A stretch of 64,000 nt of DNA, from assembly GCA_030765045.1 (NCBI GenBank), contig CM060963.1, positions 117,077,235-117,141,234 of the forward strand. The letters run 5' to 3'. The notes under the pieces are model-generated. The model worked only from the letters and a program-made list of their open reading frames with translations. It was not told where the DNA came from and made no database searches. Position 1 is the stretch's first letter. Each line of letters opens with the position of its first letter. Of this stretch, positions 11,391 through 23,876 are shown one piece after another. The stretch is from Tenodera sinensis. Lineage: Eukaryota > Arthropoda > Insecta > Mantodea > Mantidae. The position numbers and the translations under genes were made by a program.

Positions 11391-11767
11391 TACGAATTTT
11401 TCTCCAGCCAGGATTATTCCTCATCCTTCCCCGAGTCTGGAAGTATAATGGTAGCGCCGTAACTGAGTGGTTACACCTGCATATGGTATTTGTGGTGGAT
11501 GAAGTGGCGAGTTTTCTCCGGGTTCTCCCGCCATTATCATCCTTCCAATCATCCAATTCACCTGCATTTCATACCATTCTCTTCCTCCCTATCATACCTG
11601 GTGCTTGGCTTACTACCCGCTTCCAGGTCTTCACTCCGTCTCAGAGGTCCCTCTGCTCCCCGATAGGCATCTGACCCCAGGCACTGGCTTGTAAGTCCTA
11701 CGGGGTGTAAGTCCTACATAAGGGGAGGGTAATCAGGGAAAGAAGAAGAAAGAAGTTGTTCCACTTT

Positions 11768-12781
11768 TTTCCTAGGCTGCACCAGCAACAAATGCACAGT
11801 GCTGAAACGGTATTTATGTATCGAGGTTTATAATGGTGTTGATACGCAATTTGTAGTTGTCTTTCAAATACATATTCACCTCGGCGTAGCTAAAGTCAGA
11901 AAGCCGTAGGACTCTTCCTTATATCCCAAGCGTGGTACAGATTGATGTTTATTTTTGTCAAAAGTATTACATAATTATACAACGCACAATAAGACAATTC
12001 TTATGAAAATGTTCTTTTCGTTCTCGTTGTCTATTCACAATATGCCCTCTGCGTAATTTCCTTCTCGCACTGATGCTTTTGTTATTGCATATGTTTTATA
12101 TTTCATCTTTAATTACCGCAATATATAATATTATCAATCGTTACACTCTAGATAAAAGTCCATTTTACATCTTCGGTTGTTGATTAAACAAGATTAAACT
12201 CTTTGATGCCTCTGTGTAGCCTGTTCGAAGGCTTAGGAGGAAGCAGCTTGAGTGCTAAAGTTTTGTTCTTATATGCTTTATCGAACATGAGAAAAATGTT
12301 TCATACGATGCAGAGATACGTATATTCTATAAAATAGAAATATTAACCCTTTGAGTTAAGACTAAGCAACAAAATATATTTTTTTACTTATGTGGTCGCT
12401 TCGGGAAACATTTCCCAAATGTCTCCATTTTTAAGTTTACTTTAACTTTGTCATATTTTAATTCATATACCTGAAATAAATATGTTAGAAAAAGTACATG
12501 GTAGGTGGTTCCCTTCGTTGTTTCCGAGTTTGTTAAATATTTAGAGAACACTGAGTAAAATTTCTAATGTGTGGAACATTTCAAATACAACAAAATGAAC
12601 AAAACCTGTAAATACAGGCCATCCACTTTGTTTCCATGCGTTCACACCGTCCATATTTGACCTCCTGCCCAGATAGTTTGGGGTCATTAGCCTTGCACGT
12701 ATGGCTTGTGTATGCCAAGAGTACTTTGAGCTACTAACCAACCTGAAAACATAATGCTGTTATTAACTCAGGTTATTTGTC
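11768..12781. other. Unassigned sequence
   Basis: About 1 kb with no recognised gene or repeat, ending at the TSD of SINE C copy 1. Confidence 0.4.
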
Positions 12782-13024
12782 TGTAGATGAAACGCCCGCC
12801 GGTAGCGTGATGGTTAGCGTGTCTGCATCATGTTCAAGAGGTCGCGAGTTCGAATCTCGCTTAGGTTAAGTTATCCGGGTAAGGTTTTTTTCCAAGGTTT
12901 TCCCTTATCCTAATAAGATGAATGTCGGGCTCATTTGAGCGTCATTTCACCCATTTCATTTCATTCATTCGTCCGATATGACACAATGTTGGAGGACGTT
13001 AGTTTAAAAAAATGTAGATGAAAC
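12782..13024 (+). mobile_element. SINE C copy 1 with 12-bp TSD
   Basis: The body (12794-13012) lies between perfect copies of TGTAGATGAAAC (12782-12793 and 13013-13024). It starts with a tRNA-like head, A-box-like TAGCGTGATGG and B-box GAGTTCGAATCTC, then a body with GGTTTTCCCTTATCCTAAT and CCATTTCATTTCATTCATTC, and ends in a short A-run. It matches 19622-19862. Confidence 0.92.
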
Positions 13025-14046
13025 AAGTATGATATAGTGTTGTTCATTACCCTGCCCTGAGTTAACACCACAAGTAACTACATGCAATTACACCCCTAAA
13101 ATCTTTATGACAAGTAAAAACAAACTAAATATCCACTTTTATATAAATTCGACGTCCAGTAATGACAGATTATCTACGGAACTATTCAAGAATATGTGTT
13201 CGTTGTTTGTCATGTTACATTTGCATAAAACTAACCAATTTTTTTCTGGTAATTTTCGATTTTAAATAGCTAAGTGATGTTAAGGAGCATAAACGGGCTA
13301 CCCCAAAGCCAAAGTATTATATTTGTTAACATTTTACTTTTATGCCTATGTGTGTATTTGCATTATGTTAAGTTCTCACGCAAGAATACCCAAACTGGTT
13401 TTTATTTAACAGTGTAGTTTAAATGTATATTTTATTTTCAAAACGTCAATGTAATGTAGAAACTATACAAACCGGTTACAAGAAGCAGTTTAATTACGAT
13501 CACATTGCGATGTAACAAGAGAGACAAGTTTGGATACTGTTAAACCTTTTTAGTTGCTTTACTCTTATAATTACCACAGAAAAATATTTTATTATCAGTT
13601 TTGGAGTTCCATATTAAGATGTACACTGCACGGATGGGCGGGCAGAAAGACATGGTTACAAGGAAACGGGTGGCGATAGTGTGAGTGTTGGAGAGGTCGT
13701 AAACAGGGAGAGACTGTGGGAGCGAGACATGCAAGAAATAATGTTGATTCACTTAAGTCAATGTATACTGTTAATAAAGTCAAAGCTAGGACTTGCGTCT
13801 TATTCTCAATGAGGTCCACATTTGCTGTGCCTTTATCTGCCTTTATCGCTAAAGCAGCCCTGTACGACAGTTTTGACTTTATTACGATATAAATGACTGC
13901 TGACCTCCATCACTATGATAAGGGCGGATAAAAGACTATCGTAATTCAATGTAGTTCATCATGTACGGTAAAGAAGGCATCCCTACATTCCGAGGCATAC
14001 ATCGTCACCGTATATTGTGCAACCCTCAGTGTCCAATATACTTTGA
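13025..14046. other. Unassigned sequence
   Basis: No supported feature in 1 kb. An AATAAAG motif near 13770 follows a GC-richer tract, but I could not define a terminal repeat. Confidence 0.35.
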
Positions 14047-14170
14047 ACGAACCGACGAGGTGGCTCAGCACAACGGATCGCATTCGGGAGGTCCCGCCTT
14101 CGATTCCCATTGGATCGGTCACTTTGACCTTGAGTTTTTTCTGCTTCTTCCTGGTTTGTAGGCAAATTAA
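14047..14170 (+). mobile_element. tRNA-derived SINE head, fragment
   Basis: The stretch CGACGAGGTGGCTCAGCACA and the later GCCTTCGATTCCC resemble A- and B-box promoter elements, spaced about as in a tRNA gene. A short body follows (TTGACCTTGAGTTTTTTCTG). No matching second copy and no TSD were found, so the assignment rests on the head alone. Confidence 0.5.
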
Positions 14171-14931
14171 AGGGTTTCCGTATTGCATTGAGTGCTGAAA
14201 GGTTGGTGTCCAGAATCCACGAGCATCTACCTCAAGACCTGCTGTCGCTTCCTGACAACAAACTGCTGGTACAGTTAAACTTCTGCTTGGACTTCTGTCA
14301 CCACCGCCATTAGCTTACACAGAGACTCCACCGGGGTTGATCTCTTTTAGTCTTTTCCAGTCAATTTGTCATATTCTATTTACTTACTTGTCATTTTGTT
14401 TTGTGCCACCCAATGTATTTTATGTTACCTTATACGGGGTCTTCAGATTTATTCGACCTTCCGCGCCAAACATATGTTCTTGACGTCAGTACTTTGAAAC
14501 GAGTTTATCGCCACTACCTCTGGCAGAGGACTAGCGAAAGATTAGTGAAACGGGTGAATGTCCACAGTTTCCAAGTCACCTTAGTGAAATGGGACTTGTA
14601 TCGTACCATTCCAGTATTTGCATTCACTCGCGTGCGTCTCGTAAACTCGCACTGATAGGCAATTCAAATAATTGGATGTTTCTGTAGCGTAGAGTGTCTC
14701 CGCTTTTATGTTCCCGCAGTACATCAATCTGTTTACGAAGTCTGAAACGCATGCGGTCCGCGGTTCACTTCTGCGTCTCCCCTTTGAGACAATGGGCTTG
14801 CTGAGCTAATAAACTCAAGTCATTCATTTAAACTGACAATAAAGGCCGCATAAATCTGAAGACTTGATATGTCTAGTATTCCGACTGATTTGTAAAGTGG
14901 GAAACTCCTGGTCCAACTTAAATAAATACCT
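14171..14931. other. Unassigned sequence
   Basis: No gene or repeat recognised. An 84-codon frame at 14401-14655 has no domain signature. Confidence 0.4.
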
Positions 14932-15716
14932 ATATGTTATGTGTAACACTCACATGAGTCTACTCTTGTATAAACTATTCTTACAAACCCATATTCTTCT
15001 ATCTTCTTCATGTTAGTTGACATAAATTTTTGCAGAAATTACCTAATTGCTAATTTTCTTGTATGTGCAAGGAGAGTATGGGAACAGAGTAGCCTTTTAG
15101 CGAGTCAAAACTTTTATAGCTGGTCGCTATATGAAGACTTTGAAATTCCGTTCTCTTTGCACGGCCAAGACATAAAAAAGTAAATAAAACCTTCCATTTC
15201 AAAAAAAGTTTCAAGTATTGCAAAACTCACACGAAAAATAAGGAATATCGAATTGGTTCAAAACACACTCAAAAAAATGCATTTGGACATAACTTGTGTG
15301 TTCTAATGGGATCTACATTTGCTGTATAGTAGGCTTTGGTCTGCTCTTACGGTTTACCAGTTACGCGAAAGTCATCAAGAGTAAACATGACTATATGGGT
15401 TATACCTGGAAAGTTCAAAATGCACATTTCATTTGTCATAAAATATCTTCAATATATGGCATTTTAGTCAAAATCGTTTGAGCCACTTTTGAGAAAATAA
15501 AAATTTTCGAAAAATTTTCCATGGAAAGGGCAGTTAAGAGTGGACAAATTTTCTTCATAATCGTTGTGGCGTATCCATGAAAGATTTTAAACTTAAATAT
15601 CAACTTTGGTTTTTAACCGACTTTTCAGTTATGAGTTACGCTGTTCACGCGCGCGCGCACACAAACACACACACACATAGGCACGAAAGCACGCACGCAC
15701 ACTCACAGGGAGAGGT
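14932..15716 (-). mobile_element. Family A element, most of its length
   Basis: It starts in an AAATACC stretch with GTGTAACACTCACATGAG and carries the full conserved interior (TTGCACGGCCAAGAC, GGTTTACCAGTTACGCG, TTTGGTTTTTAACCGACTTT). It ends in the simple-repeat slot, here CGCG and CA/GCAC repeats (15648-15710). The hairpin end beyond the slot is absent. Confidence 0.88.
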
Positions 15717-17185
15717 AGTGACTGAATTTGCCTTACTCATCCCACATTCTTTTGCCGAGTGACGAAGGTTGTTTTGACACAACAAGCGCAGTGTGGTTCT
15801 GTGTGGTACTGATAATGTTTGCGCTGTTGTTTAGTATTTTGTTGTATTCAACTTATTTTGCATACGATAATTATTGTAGCCGCCTACTGTGGTTAGTCAA
15901 ATTATGTAATCTTCAACTTAATAACCTTCCTTATGACTGATATACTAAATTGTTTCTCTTTCACGACAAATAAAGCAGTTAACATAATTATGCTTTATGT
16001 TTACAAGTACGAATATTCAGAAAGTACCTAATGAAATTGTACGATCAAAGTTTACTTTATGCTTGTGATCATAATGGCGTTTGATATTATAACGCTTTAT
16101 ATTTTGCAAGTTGAATTCCTTATATTAAACAGGAAACTGCTGTGTTTAAACATTCTCTCTGTCACTCTTTATGAAACAAAGATCCCGACGAAACCGTACT
16201 TGCCACAGAATGAGACGTGTGGGAACCTGAATACCAGTAAAGGAGAGGGGTGGCCGTTGGAGTGAGGCAAAAACGCGTTTCAGTAGAGCGATTCGTTTGA
16301 GCCAATTATTCTGCCCATGACGAAGAGGGGACAGCAGTTTATAGTCAATAATATACGTCGACTCAGTGAAAAGGAAACTCAAGCGAAGTCCTTAGAGACT
16401 ATGATTAAATTCTCCCTCATATAATAAAACTATTTATCTCCCATGAATCAAGACAAAGCGATTTCATTGGTTGGAGATGTGATGGTGGTCCATTCACTAA
16501 CTAAACTGGGTAGTATATTTTAATTGTTGGACGTACCCTGGTTGGGAATGCGCTTAGAATTAAATGCTGGTTTCCCATGAATGCCACGCGGTTGCCGTAT
16601 TCTACTGTGCTACCCCTTTTCCGTCTCTCTCTCTCTTTTGCATAAACACATTTATCTCTCTGAGCGTCGGATGGACATACATAACTCTCCAAACTTCCCT
16701 TTTTTCACTGGCTGCAGTCGTAAAGTCACAAGAAGTGATCATATTCCAGGAAAATACTCTCGTACCCTTAGCATTCCTTCATATCATCAAAATCGCTGAA
16801 TCGTCGTCCATGTCTGGCTCTTCCGATAGCATGCACGGCATGGACGATTTTTGTGCAAGGTAGCGTTGTTGCCCGGATGTGCAGCATTTCCTTCCTCTGC
16901 AATGCAGGCATATAACTCAGCTTTTCTGATTTTGCACCTTCTTTTTCGCTCTTTCTCATAAATAGATATACAAAGTGTGCTGCGATAGAAGCAAATAATA
17001 ATTATCACTCCCTGCAACAGCAAAAGATATGTATTTACAATGCAAGGCAAGGCAAGGCCAAAAGGGTGCCCATGTAAGAAGGGGGTAGTTTAGGGTACTT
17101 ATTTAGCTCATACTTTCGCCAAAGGAACGCCTGGCAACTAGTGTTCTCTGTGCGCAGACTGCTAACAAGTCTCTTTGGAGAACCT
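15717..17185. other. Unassigned sequence
   Basis: About 1.5 kb without recognised features except a short GCAAG tandem run near 17041-17058. Confidence 0.4.
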
Positions 17186-18310
17186 TAGGTAATGATTCGT
17201 TTTTCTTTTGAGTGAACCATTTTATTACTTTCTCTACTTGTAAGTAGAAGGAAGTATTGTATTCCACCCAAAAATTTGATGTCGAGACTTCACCGGAAAT
17301 ATATGTTTTAAGACCCCATAAATCCAAATAAAGCATTTTTATAAAAAAAGGTCCGTCTGTCTGACTGTCAGTCCGTGGACAACATAACTTAAAAAAAAAA
17401 AAAAACAGAAGTCGGTCAAAAACCAAAGTTGCTATTTAAGCTTAATGTCTTTCAAAGATGCGACACGAAGATTTTGAAGAAAATAGCCCTACCCTAAACT
17501 ACCCTTTACATGGAAAATTTTTCGAAAATTATGGTTCTCTTAAAAATGGCTAAAACGATTTTGGGATATTTTTATGACAAATGAAACGTATATTTTGAAT
17601 TTTCTGGCTATAACCTATATAGTCCTGTTTATTCTGGATGAATTTTGAATAACTCGTAAATCGTAATAGACAGACCGAATCTTAGTCTACAAAAAATATA
17701 GACCTTGCTAAAACACAATTAGGTCTAAATAATTTTTGTAGAGTAAACCATTTCGGAGATATTCCTTGTTATTTGTATAAGTTTCGGAATACTTCATTTT
17801 TGTGAAATGCAACATCGTTGTTCATTTTTTTATATGAGCAAAGAGAACGGGTGCTTAAAGTTTAAAAAGATTTGACTATCGCTCAGAGCCTACTGTATTC
17901 TAATATTCCCTTTGCACCTACACGAAAATAAGGAATAAGAGTATTTCTGTAAATGTTTATCTCAAATAACACGAAGAAGATATAGGAATAAGAGTTTGTA
18001 AGAATGGTTAGTACAAGACCAGAGAAGGACATGTGAGAGCAACACGTCAGATTTTTTAGATATTCCTTCTTATTTGTTTGCATTTTCCAATAATTGTACC
18101 TTCCTCAAATAGGAATATGTTACTCGTTTCTTTATCTGTTGCCCTTGCAAAGAGAACGGAATTTCAAACCACTATCGGTTAAAGCCTACTGCATTCACAA
18201 TTCCCATTGCATCTTCAAGGAAATTAGCAATAAGGTAATTTCTGAAAATGCATATTTCGATTAAAATCTAGTAGATAGAGAAATAATAATGTGCAAGAAT
18301 AGGTGTATAA
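17186..18310 (+). mobile_element. Older family A fragment, host of a nested copy
   Basis: Positions about 17186-17219 end in TGAGTGAACCAT. In family A consensus this block continues with TTCGGAGATATTCC, and here that continuation resumes at 18059 as GATATTCCTTCTTATTTG, after an 829-bp younger copy. The remainder runs to about 18310 with decayed CTTGCAAAGAGAACGGAA and ATTAGCAATAAGG blocks. Both flanks of the younger copy are thus consecutive parts of one older element. Confidence 0.8.
17225..18053 (+). mobile_element. Family A element, full length, nested
   Basis: This 829-bp copy begins TTACTTTCTCTACTTG with its palindromic partner AGTAGAAGGAAGT. It has a very short slot (GTCTGTCTGACTGTCAGTC, 17352-17370) and an A15 run where most copies have CAAAAAC, and it ends CACGTCAGAT. 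It is flanked by TTTTA (17220-17224 and 18054-18058), which I take as the target duplication within the older copy. Confidence 0.88.
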
Positions 18311-19621
18311 CAGTGAGTATAGATCTACATATATTTGCGAAGGGTTTCTCCAAACTGAACTGTATATCTATATCACAATAGGTTACGCGACGATCACTTA
18401 GTGTATCTTCTAAAGCCACGCACTACGACTTTGTCGCAAATATTGATAGATTTGTTAAACGTAAGCAGCACTGAAATAATCGCAAATGAACAATCGTTTA
18501 GTGCATAAAATGTGAGAGTGTTTTTGTAAATTAAACGCAACGTACATGAGGTGAACCCGTCAATGCGTCACAATGCACGGCTGGGGGTTAAAGAGAGGCA
18601 AAGTACGCATAGAGTGGAAGGAGATAAACCCAATCTCCCCTCTTTCGCAAACGTTCGACATCGCTGCTCTATAAGGTTGCAGAGTAAATCAGATGCGTTG
18701 GGAATTTCCCGTTTACACCAATCATTGAGAAACTATTTATGACCTTTCGTGACTATGACGTCATTCTTTAGTTGATGCCCATGAACACCAACTCCAATCT
18801 CGATCTTCGAAGAATCTGTTGCCACCTGTCCCAGTGTTAAACGACATCTTTTCCTCGAGGTATGCGTGGGTAGGTAACGATGGACAACATTAGTTAAGTT
18901 AGCTGATAAATGTAATGGAGACCAATAGGTGAGTTCCCGAATGTTCCAGTTTTCAAGGATTAAACTTTTCCTGAATGGAAATTATAACCTAGTCAATTAA
19001 GCAATCTTGCTTCGTGTCAATACTTTACGGTTTGAAAATATGTCTCCCCGTACGATGAGATGATGATTATGATGGTGATGGTGATTGATGATGATGACGA
19101 TGACGATGATGCGAAACGTACGATGCCGTGAGTCAAAAATGCTAAGCCAGTGATATATGGAAGCATGGTTTTTAAACAATGCTGTGTTGCTAATAGATTA
19201 TAATAAACATTCCTGTACATGGGCGTCGCGAAGAGGGGGGGGGGGGGGCAGGGAAGGGAGATAAGCAACACCCCGCCCCCCTCGTTTGGAAATTATGGAG
19301 TTAATGTGAAGTCTACTGATGACTATTACGCTATTGTTTTAAGTTTGATGTAAAGAACAATTTTTATTTAGCACAAATTAATACGGTCATCCGCAACAAG
19401 TACTGTAACTTTTGACAACAGACTAATGAATTAACATTGTATGATTGCAAACTTCCAACATGTTTTTTATAAAATAGGGAAATCTCGCGACATGCTTTTA
19501 TATCATATAAATTGTGTAGTGTAATAAGCCGATGGATGGATTTGATTTAATTTAAAGTTTATTTTCTTCTTTTTAGAGCATTTAAATGAAACCTTGTTTT
19601 TAAATGGGTGTATGGGTGTAC
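18311..19621. other. Unassigned sequence with two small simple repeats
   Basis: No gene recognised. It contains a GATGAT/GGTGAT trinucleotide cluster (about 19050-19112) and a run of 14 G (19235-19248) followed by GGG clusters that could fold as a G-quadruplex. Confidence 0.45.
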
Positions 19622-19862
19622 AACCCGCCTCTGTAGCGTAGTAGTAGCGTGTCTGCCTCACGTCCAAGAGGTCGCGAGTTCGAATCTCGCTTAGGGCGAG
19701 TTTTCCAGATAAGATTTTTCTGAGGTTTTCCCTTATCCTGAGAAGAAGAATGTCGGGTAACTTGAAGTTCTATGGACCTCGGGCTCACTTGAGCATCATT
19801 TCACCCATTTCATTCATTCACCGTCCGATATGACATTACGTTGGAGGACGATAATAACAAAA
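19622..19862 (+). mobile_element. SINE C copy 2
   Basis: The head reads GCCTCTGTAGCGTAGTAGTA with B-box GAGTTCGAATCTC. The body matches copy 1 (GGTTTTCCCTTATCCTGA, CATTTCACCCATTTCATTCA, CGTCCGATATGACAT, GTTGGAGGACG). It contains an extra segment around 19758-19783 not present in copy 1. I could not find a clear TSD. Confidence 0.88.
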
Positions 19863-22800
19863 AGTAATATGCTACAATAACTAGACCACCATTGTAGATG
19901 GTCCGCATTATTATATTTAGAATGATTACATAGCTAACCATACATTGTCATCCAAACTATACCCGTAAGCAAAAATTTAGCTCAATCAGCGGAGGATAAC
20001 TGCTTTAAAATTCAGTTGCAATATTTGAGGAGAACAAACAAACATTGCAAGTTAAATAAAAGCTTGTAATAAAGTTGAAAGTGTTACGAAAGTGAAAACG
20101 ATATTGCAAACTTGGGGAATGTTCTACTTTTTTACACGTAAGTTTGCAATGTAAGCTTCCGCAGTTTTCCAGTACAATTTGACAGTGATACATGTACAGG
20201 TTGCTCTGAAAGCAAGATTTCAACAGTGACAGTCGTTTCATAGTAATACCAATGGAGACTTTCAAACATTAGATCTGCTAGACCCTTTTGCTAAGAAATA
20301 ATGTACATTTAAATTACTTATATGATATATGTTATTGTTTGCTTTGAAAACTGGAAGCACTGTACTCTTCTCTTTCACCGGATCCTTAATAATTATTCTC
20401 TTGTTCCTTAATATTGGAAGTGCTTCTCTCTGGGTAAGATCAATTCTTAGACAACGTTTGGCAGGCTCATTTCATTCATTCTCATTAAATATTCATATCG
20501 CTCCAATTGTCTTACTGAAAAGGCATGCAAAATATTTTATCTTCATTTTCTCCCCTGTAATACTATTCTTAATATTTCCTTCTCTCGCATCTTAAGCAGG
20601 GTGTTTCCAATATCGCACTTATTAGAATTCCCCATAACTGCTTGAGTTTCAGTGCTGCTATGAATGAATAACAGTTACCTAATTATTGATGTTTTAACTC
20701 TTACTTTATGAGCAGAAAAGTGTGTGGTCCGGGTGAATATGAAAATAAAAAGCTTCTAAAACTTTTGTTATGTGTGCGTGTGTAAATTACAGAGACATCT
20801 GGCTTTTTTTAACTTGCTTTAAAACTTGTTTTATGTAATTAATGCTTTTTTGTTCTTTTAACCTGAATGACAGATTTTGTTTGCCAAAGTCATTCTGTTT
20901 TGAAGAACAACATTTGAGGGGTTATTAGTGAGGGTTGAGATGGACCACGATCAACATAATGCAGTTCTATCATGGTTATGCACTGAGTGGACGTTTTTAG
21001 GCCTCTTGATAAGTTATACGGAACAAGTTATGCTAATCAAGTCAGCAGATCTTTATTACCACCTACCTGCACTAGATAGATCTAGTAGATGTATTCCATC
21101 CTTAAGTTCGATTAAGAGATTCAAGTCGAATATGCATTTTGGAAAGTCGCACGTTGAGAAGACAGTTTGAAGCTACAATGTGCTCCCCGCAGGTGAAGCC
21201 GTTAGAAGCAATAAGACCTCACGCCGCCTGATATTGTTTCAGATTCCTTTGGTTCAGCCCCCTGCCGTCGGTTGAGTATTGCTATTCCTCTCCCAGGGTT
21301 TGCATAGATTTTATTTAGAAAGGGTGGCACTAATAGAATTATGGTAATAGTTTATTTTTGTAAATGTTTCCAATCTTTCCACTGAGCTGTTGCCGACCAA
21401 TGTAGATAATAAAAACTTCACCAGTCCAATAAAACTGTGCCCGTATTTAAGCGCCTACTATGATATATATGTATTTGCGGCCGTGGGTTTTAATGTGCTC
21501 TACGTATTTAGACGCTCCAAAGTATTACGCAGTGTCGGCAGTATGAGCTAATAGTGACGCGAGAGTTCCCTTCCTCCCTACAACCCCAACTCTCAAATCT
21601 TCCAAATTCGTGACACTAACCTCTTTACACTCATTTTCTCTATTCACTCTTTGTTGCTAGTTATTATTCTGATTATTATTTTTTAAGTTATATTTTAAAT
21701 GGTTAATTTTCTGAGTCTTTTCTTTGGCCTCAAGATTTTGCTTGAAATATATCTTTCAGGTCTCTTGCGCCCAAAACCAACATTCCTCCTATCTGCGGAC
21801 AACATAAGTCAAAAATAAAAATTAAAATGAACACCAAACTCACGGAAGCAATATCACAACTTGCTAAATTTCCATTAAGATTATATTTGTTTCAAAACAG
21901 CTGTAAATATTTTAATTCAAATTTCATGTTTCAAAGTCACATGAATGAATGTAAATTTTCAATTCTTTATCAACAACTGTATACTTCTTTTCATTCTGAT
22001 TGCACTTTATAGATCTTTAGGTGTAAATTTTGAATTTTTTTACGTATATTTTATGTAACTACATATATTATTTATAAAGTGAGAATACAGAACCTTCAGA
22101 GAGAAGCGGGCATATCTCACTTTTCCATATGGTGGAGATATCCATTCTAAACCTCGACGTCTCCCTATGAAACTATCGGTTTCGGTACCGACAATTCATT
22201 AGAACATTGTAAAACATTTCAAAGCACAAACAAATTGAAAATATAACATTGCTTTGTTGGCCTTTAAATAAAGCAAAATGCCAATGTTCGACAGCCATCC
22301 TCCCAGTCACCTAATCCAGTCCATAAGAGATTGGCGTATTGCAACATTCATATACCTGCCCATGAATTTGGATTTATCATCAACTTATATTGGTAACATT
22401 TTTCTCTATTTCTTTCTCTTGTTTTTTCTTTGTTTCTTCGTTATCTTCTTTCCTTCTTGTTCTCGTTTCCGAGGCCGATTTCCCGGTACAATTAGTGTTG
22501 CTTTATTTATTTACTCATGATCTTAAAACCTTGGGATATTAATGCGAGCTTCTGTTTAGAAAGCATCCAAAATTGAATACTCCTTGGATGATGTCACGTT
22601 GCCAAGAATGCAGAGAGTAACTTCGCGAGTTTTTGATTGATAGTTCAAAACGTTTGTGTGAACAAGAGTTGATCAAAACAGTATACGTATAATTTGTGTT
22701 ATTTTGAGACCAGCAATACTGTAAGGAAAGCAATTAAATAAAAATAAAATTGACTAAAGGTAACAGATTCAATAATCGAGTTAAAATATTTTGAATCAGT

Positions 22801-23158
22801 TTCCTACAGGTACAAGTGCTCCTTCAGGCAAAATTATTAAACGTTTAGTGAAGTATGTTGAAATATTTTTAATAAAAGATCTTAAGTGGTCCAGATTTTT
22901 AAAAACTGTTCTATATATCACATTATTGTATTAAGTGTTTGTCCAGAGGTGATCTCATATTAAGAAATATGGACTTAGTTGCATGCACAATACGAAGCAA
23001 CTATAGATGCTGCATGAAAATCCAAACTATGAAAACTTGAATACTCAACAACGAGTATTCCAAAATCAGTTTTATTTTAAATAAATTGTATGTTTACATT
23101 CACATCTTTTATTCTCTTAGTAGTTTATGTTAAATATAAAATGTACTTATAAGGAAGT
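19863..23158. other. Unassigned AT-rich sequence, 3.3 kb
   Basis: The largest stretch without an identified mobile element in the first half. Open frames reach 88 codons (20329-20595), with no family match that I recognise. No SINE head, TIR or microsatellite longer than a few units was seen. Confidence 0.4.
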
Positions 23159-23531
23159 GGATTTGATAGGCTAAGACTAAGCTAAGCTCCGGCACTACAG
23201 CCCATGAAGAGCCAAGCCTTACCGCCCAGCCGCTGCGTCCCCCACCTCGGCCCACTACAGGCGTCATTGGTGGGGTGCAGCACTGGAAGGTGGTACGCCC
23301 CGATTCCTCCCGGCCAGTTATATCATCTTCACGGCCTGGGGTCGCTATTTTTCCATCAAGTAGCTCCTCAATTGGCCCCCTCCGGACTAACGAGGTGAGT
23401 GCACCCCGTGCCATACCTCCCAGAGGGTATAAAATCCCCATGCTGGTACCGGGGATCGAACCCGGGTCCTCCGGGTCAGAGTCAGGCGCGCTACCAACTG
23501 CGCTACGGAGGTGGTCGGATTTCATAGGCTA
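23159..23531 (-). mobile_element. SINE B copy 2 with 15-bp TSD
   Basis: The TSD is GGATTTGATAGGCTA (23159-23173) and GGATTTCATAGGCTA (23517-23531), one mismatch. The head, read on the minus strand, has perfect-looking promoter boxes: A-box TAGCGCAGTTGG and B-box GGTTCGATCCC. The 343-bp body is the best reference copy for the family. The 131-codon frame across it is a by-product of its GC richness. Confidence 0.93.
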
Positions 23532-23586
23532 TTTTGTAAAATTTAAAATATATGATTATTATATATGATTTTAGATATCTTACTTA

Positions 23587-23876
23587 TACAGTATTTTAAT
23601 CAAAATAGTCGGAACCCTAAATGAGAAAATAAAAAAAAAGTGTCTATGGAAAGGGCAGTTGTGGATACAGGGAATACAGAAAAATCTGCATGTTGCATCC
23701 TTGAAATATGCTGGAACACAAAGTTTGGCCTCTATCTTAAGTTTTGTTTTTTCCCAGACACAGACCTTTTCTTTAAAAATTGGAGACTTTAAAAACTGAA
23801 TTTCCACCGAAATATCAATGTTTAATTTTTGGAGAATATTCAGTACTACCACTGGTAAGTAGAAAAGAGAAAAAAA
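23587..23876 (-). mobile_element. Family A element, slot-proximal fragment
   Basis: It contains the hairpin-end third: AATTTCCACCGAAATAT, AGACACAGACCTTTT (the slot, very short) and GGTAAGTAGAAAAGAG. The start matches the TTTTAATCAAAAT block. The distal two thirds are missing. Confidence 0.78.

Larger units (their letters stand above)
10627..11767 (+). mobile_element. SINE E copy 1, split by a nested LINE
   Basis: The outer TSD is AAGTTGTTCAACTTT (10627-10641) and AAGTTGTTCCACTTT (11753-11767), one mismatch in 15. The SINE begins at 10642 with a good tRNA-like head: A-box TAGCGCAGTTGG and B-box GAGTTCGATTCCC. It is interrupted after 10726 by a LINE and resumes at 11389. Once the inner duplication is removed the SINE is about 439 bp, ending in an AGAAGAAGAAAG tail. 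The body from about 11476 matches the reverse complement of 49838-50090, for example TACCTGGTGCTTG and CGCTTCCAGGTCTTCACTC. Confidence 0.9.

Noticed and set aside
23130..23568. Overlapping 131- and 97-codon frames on opposite strands
   Set aside because: They lie inside SINE B copy 2 and exist because that SINE is GC-rich; the same frames appear in the other SINE B copies with different breaks.
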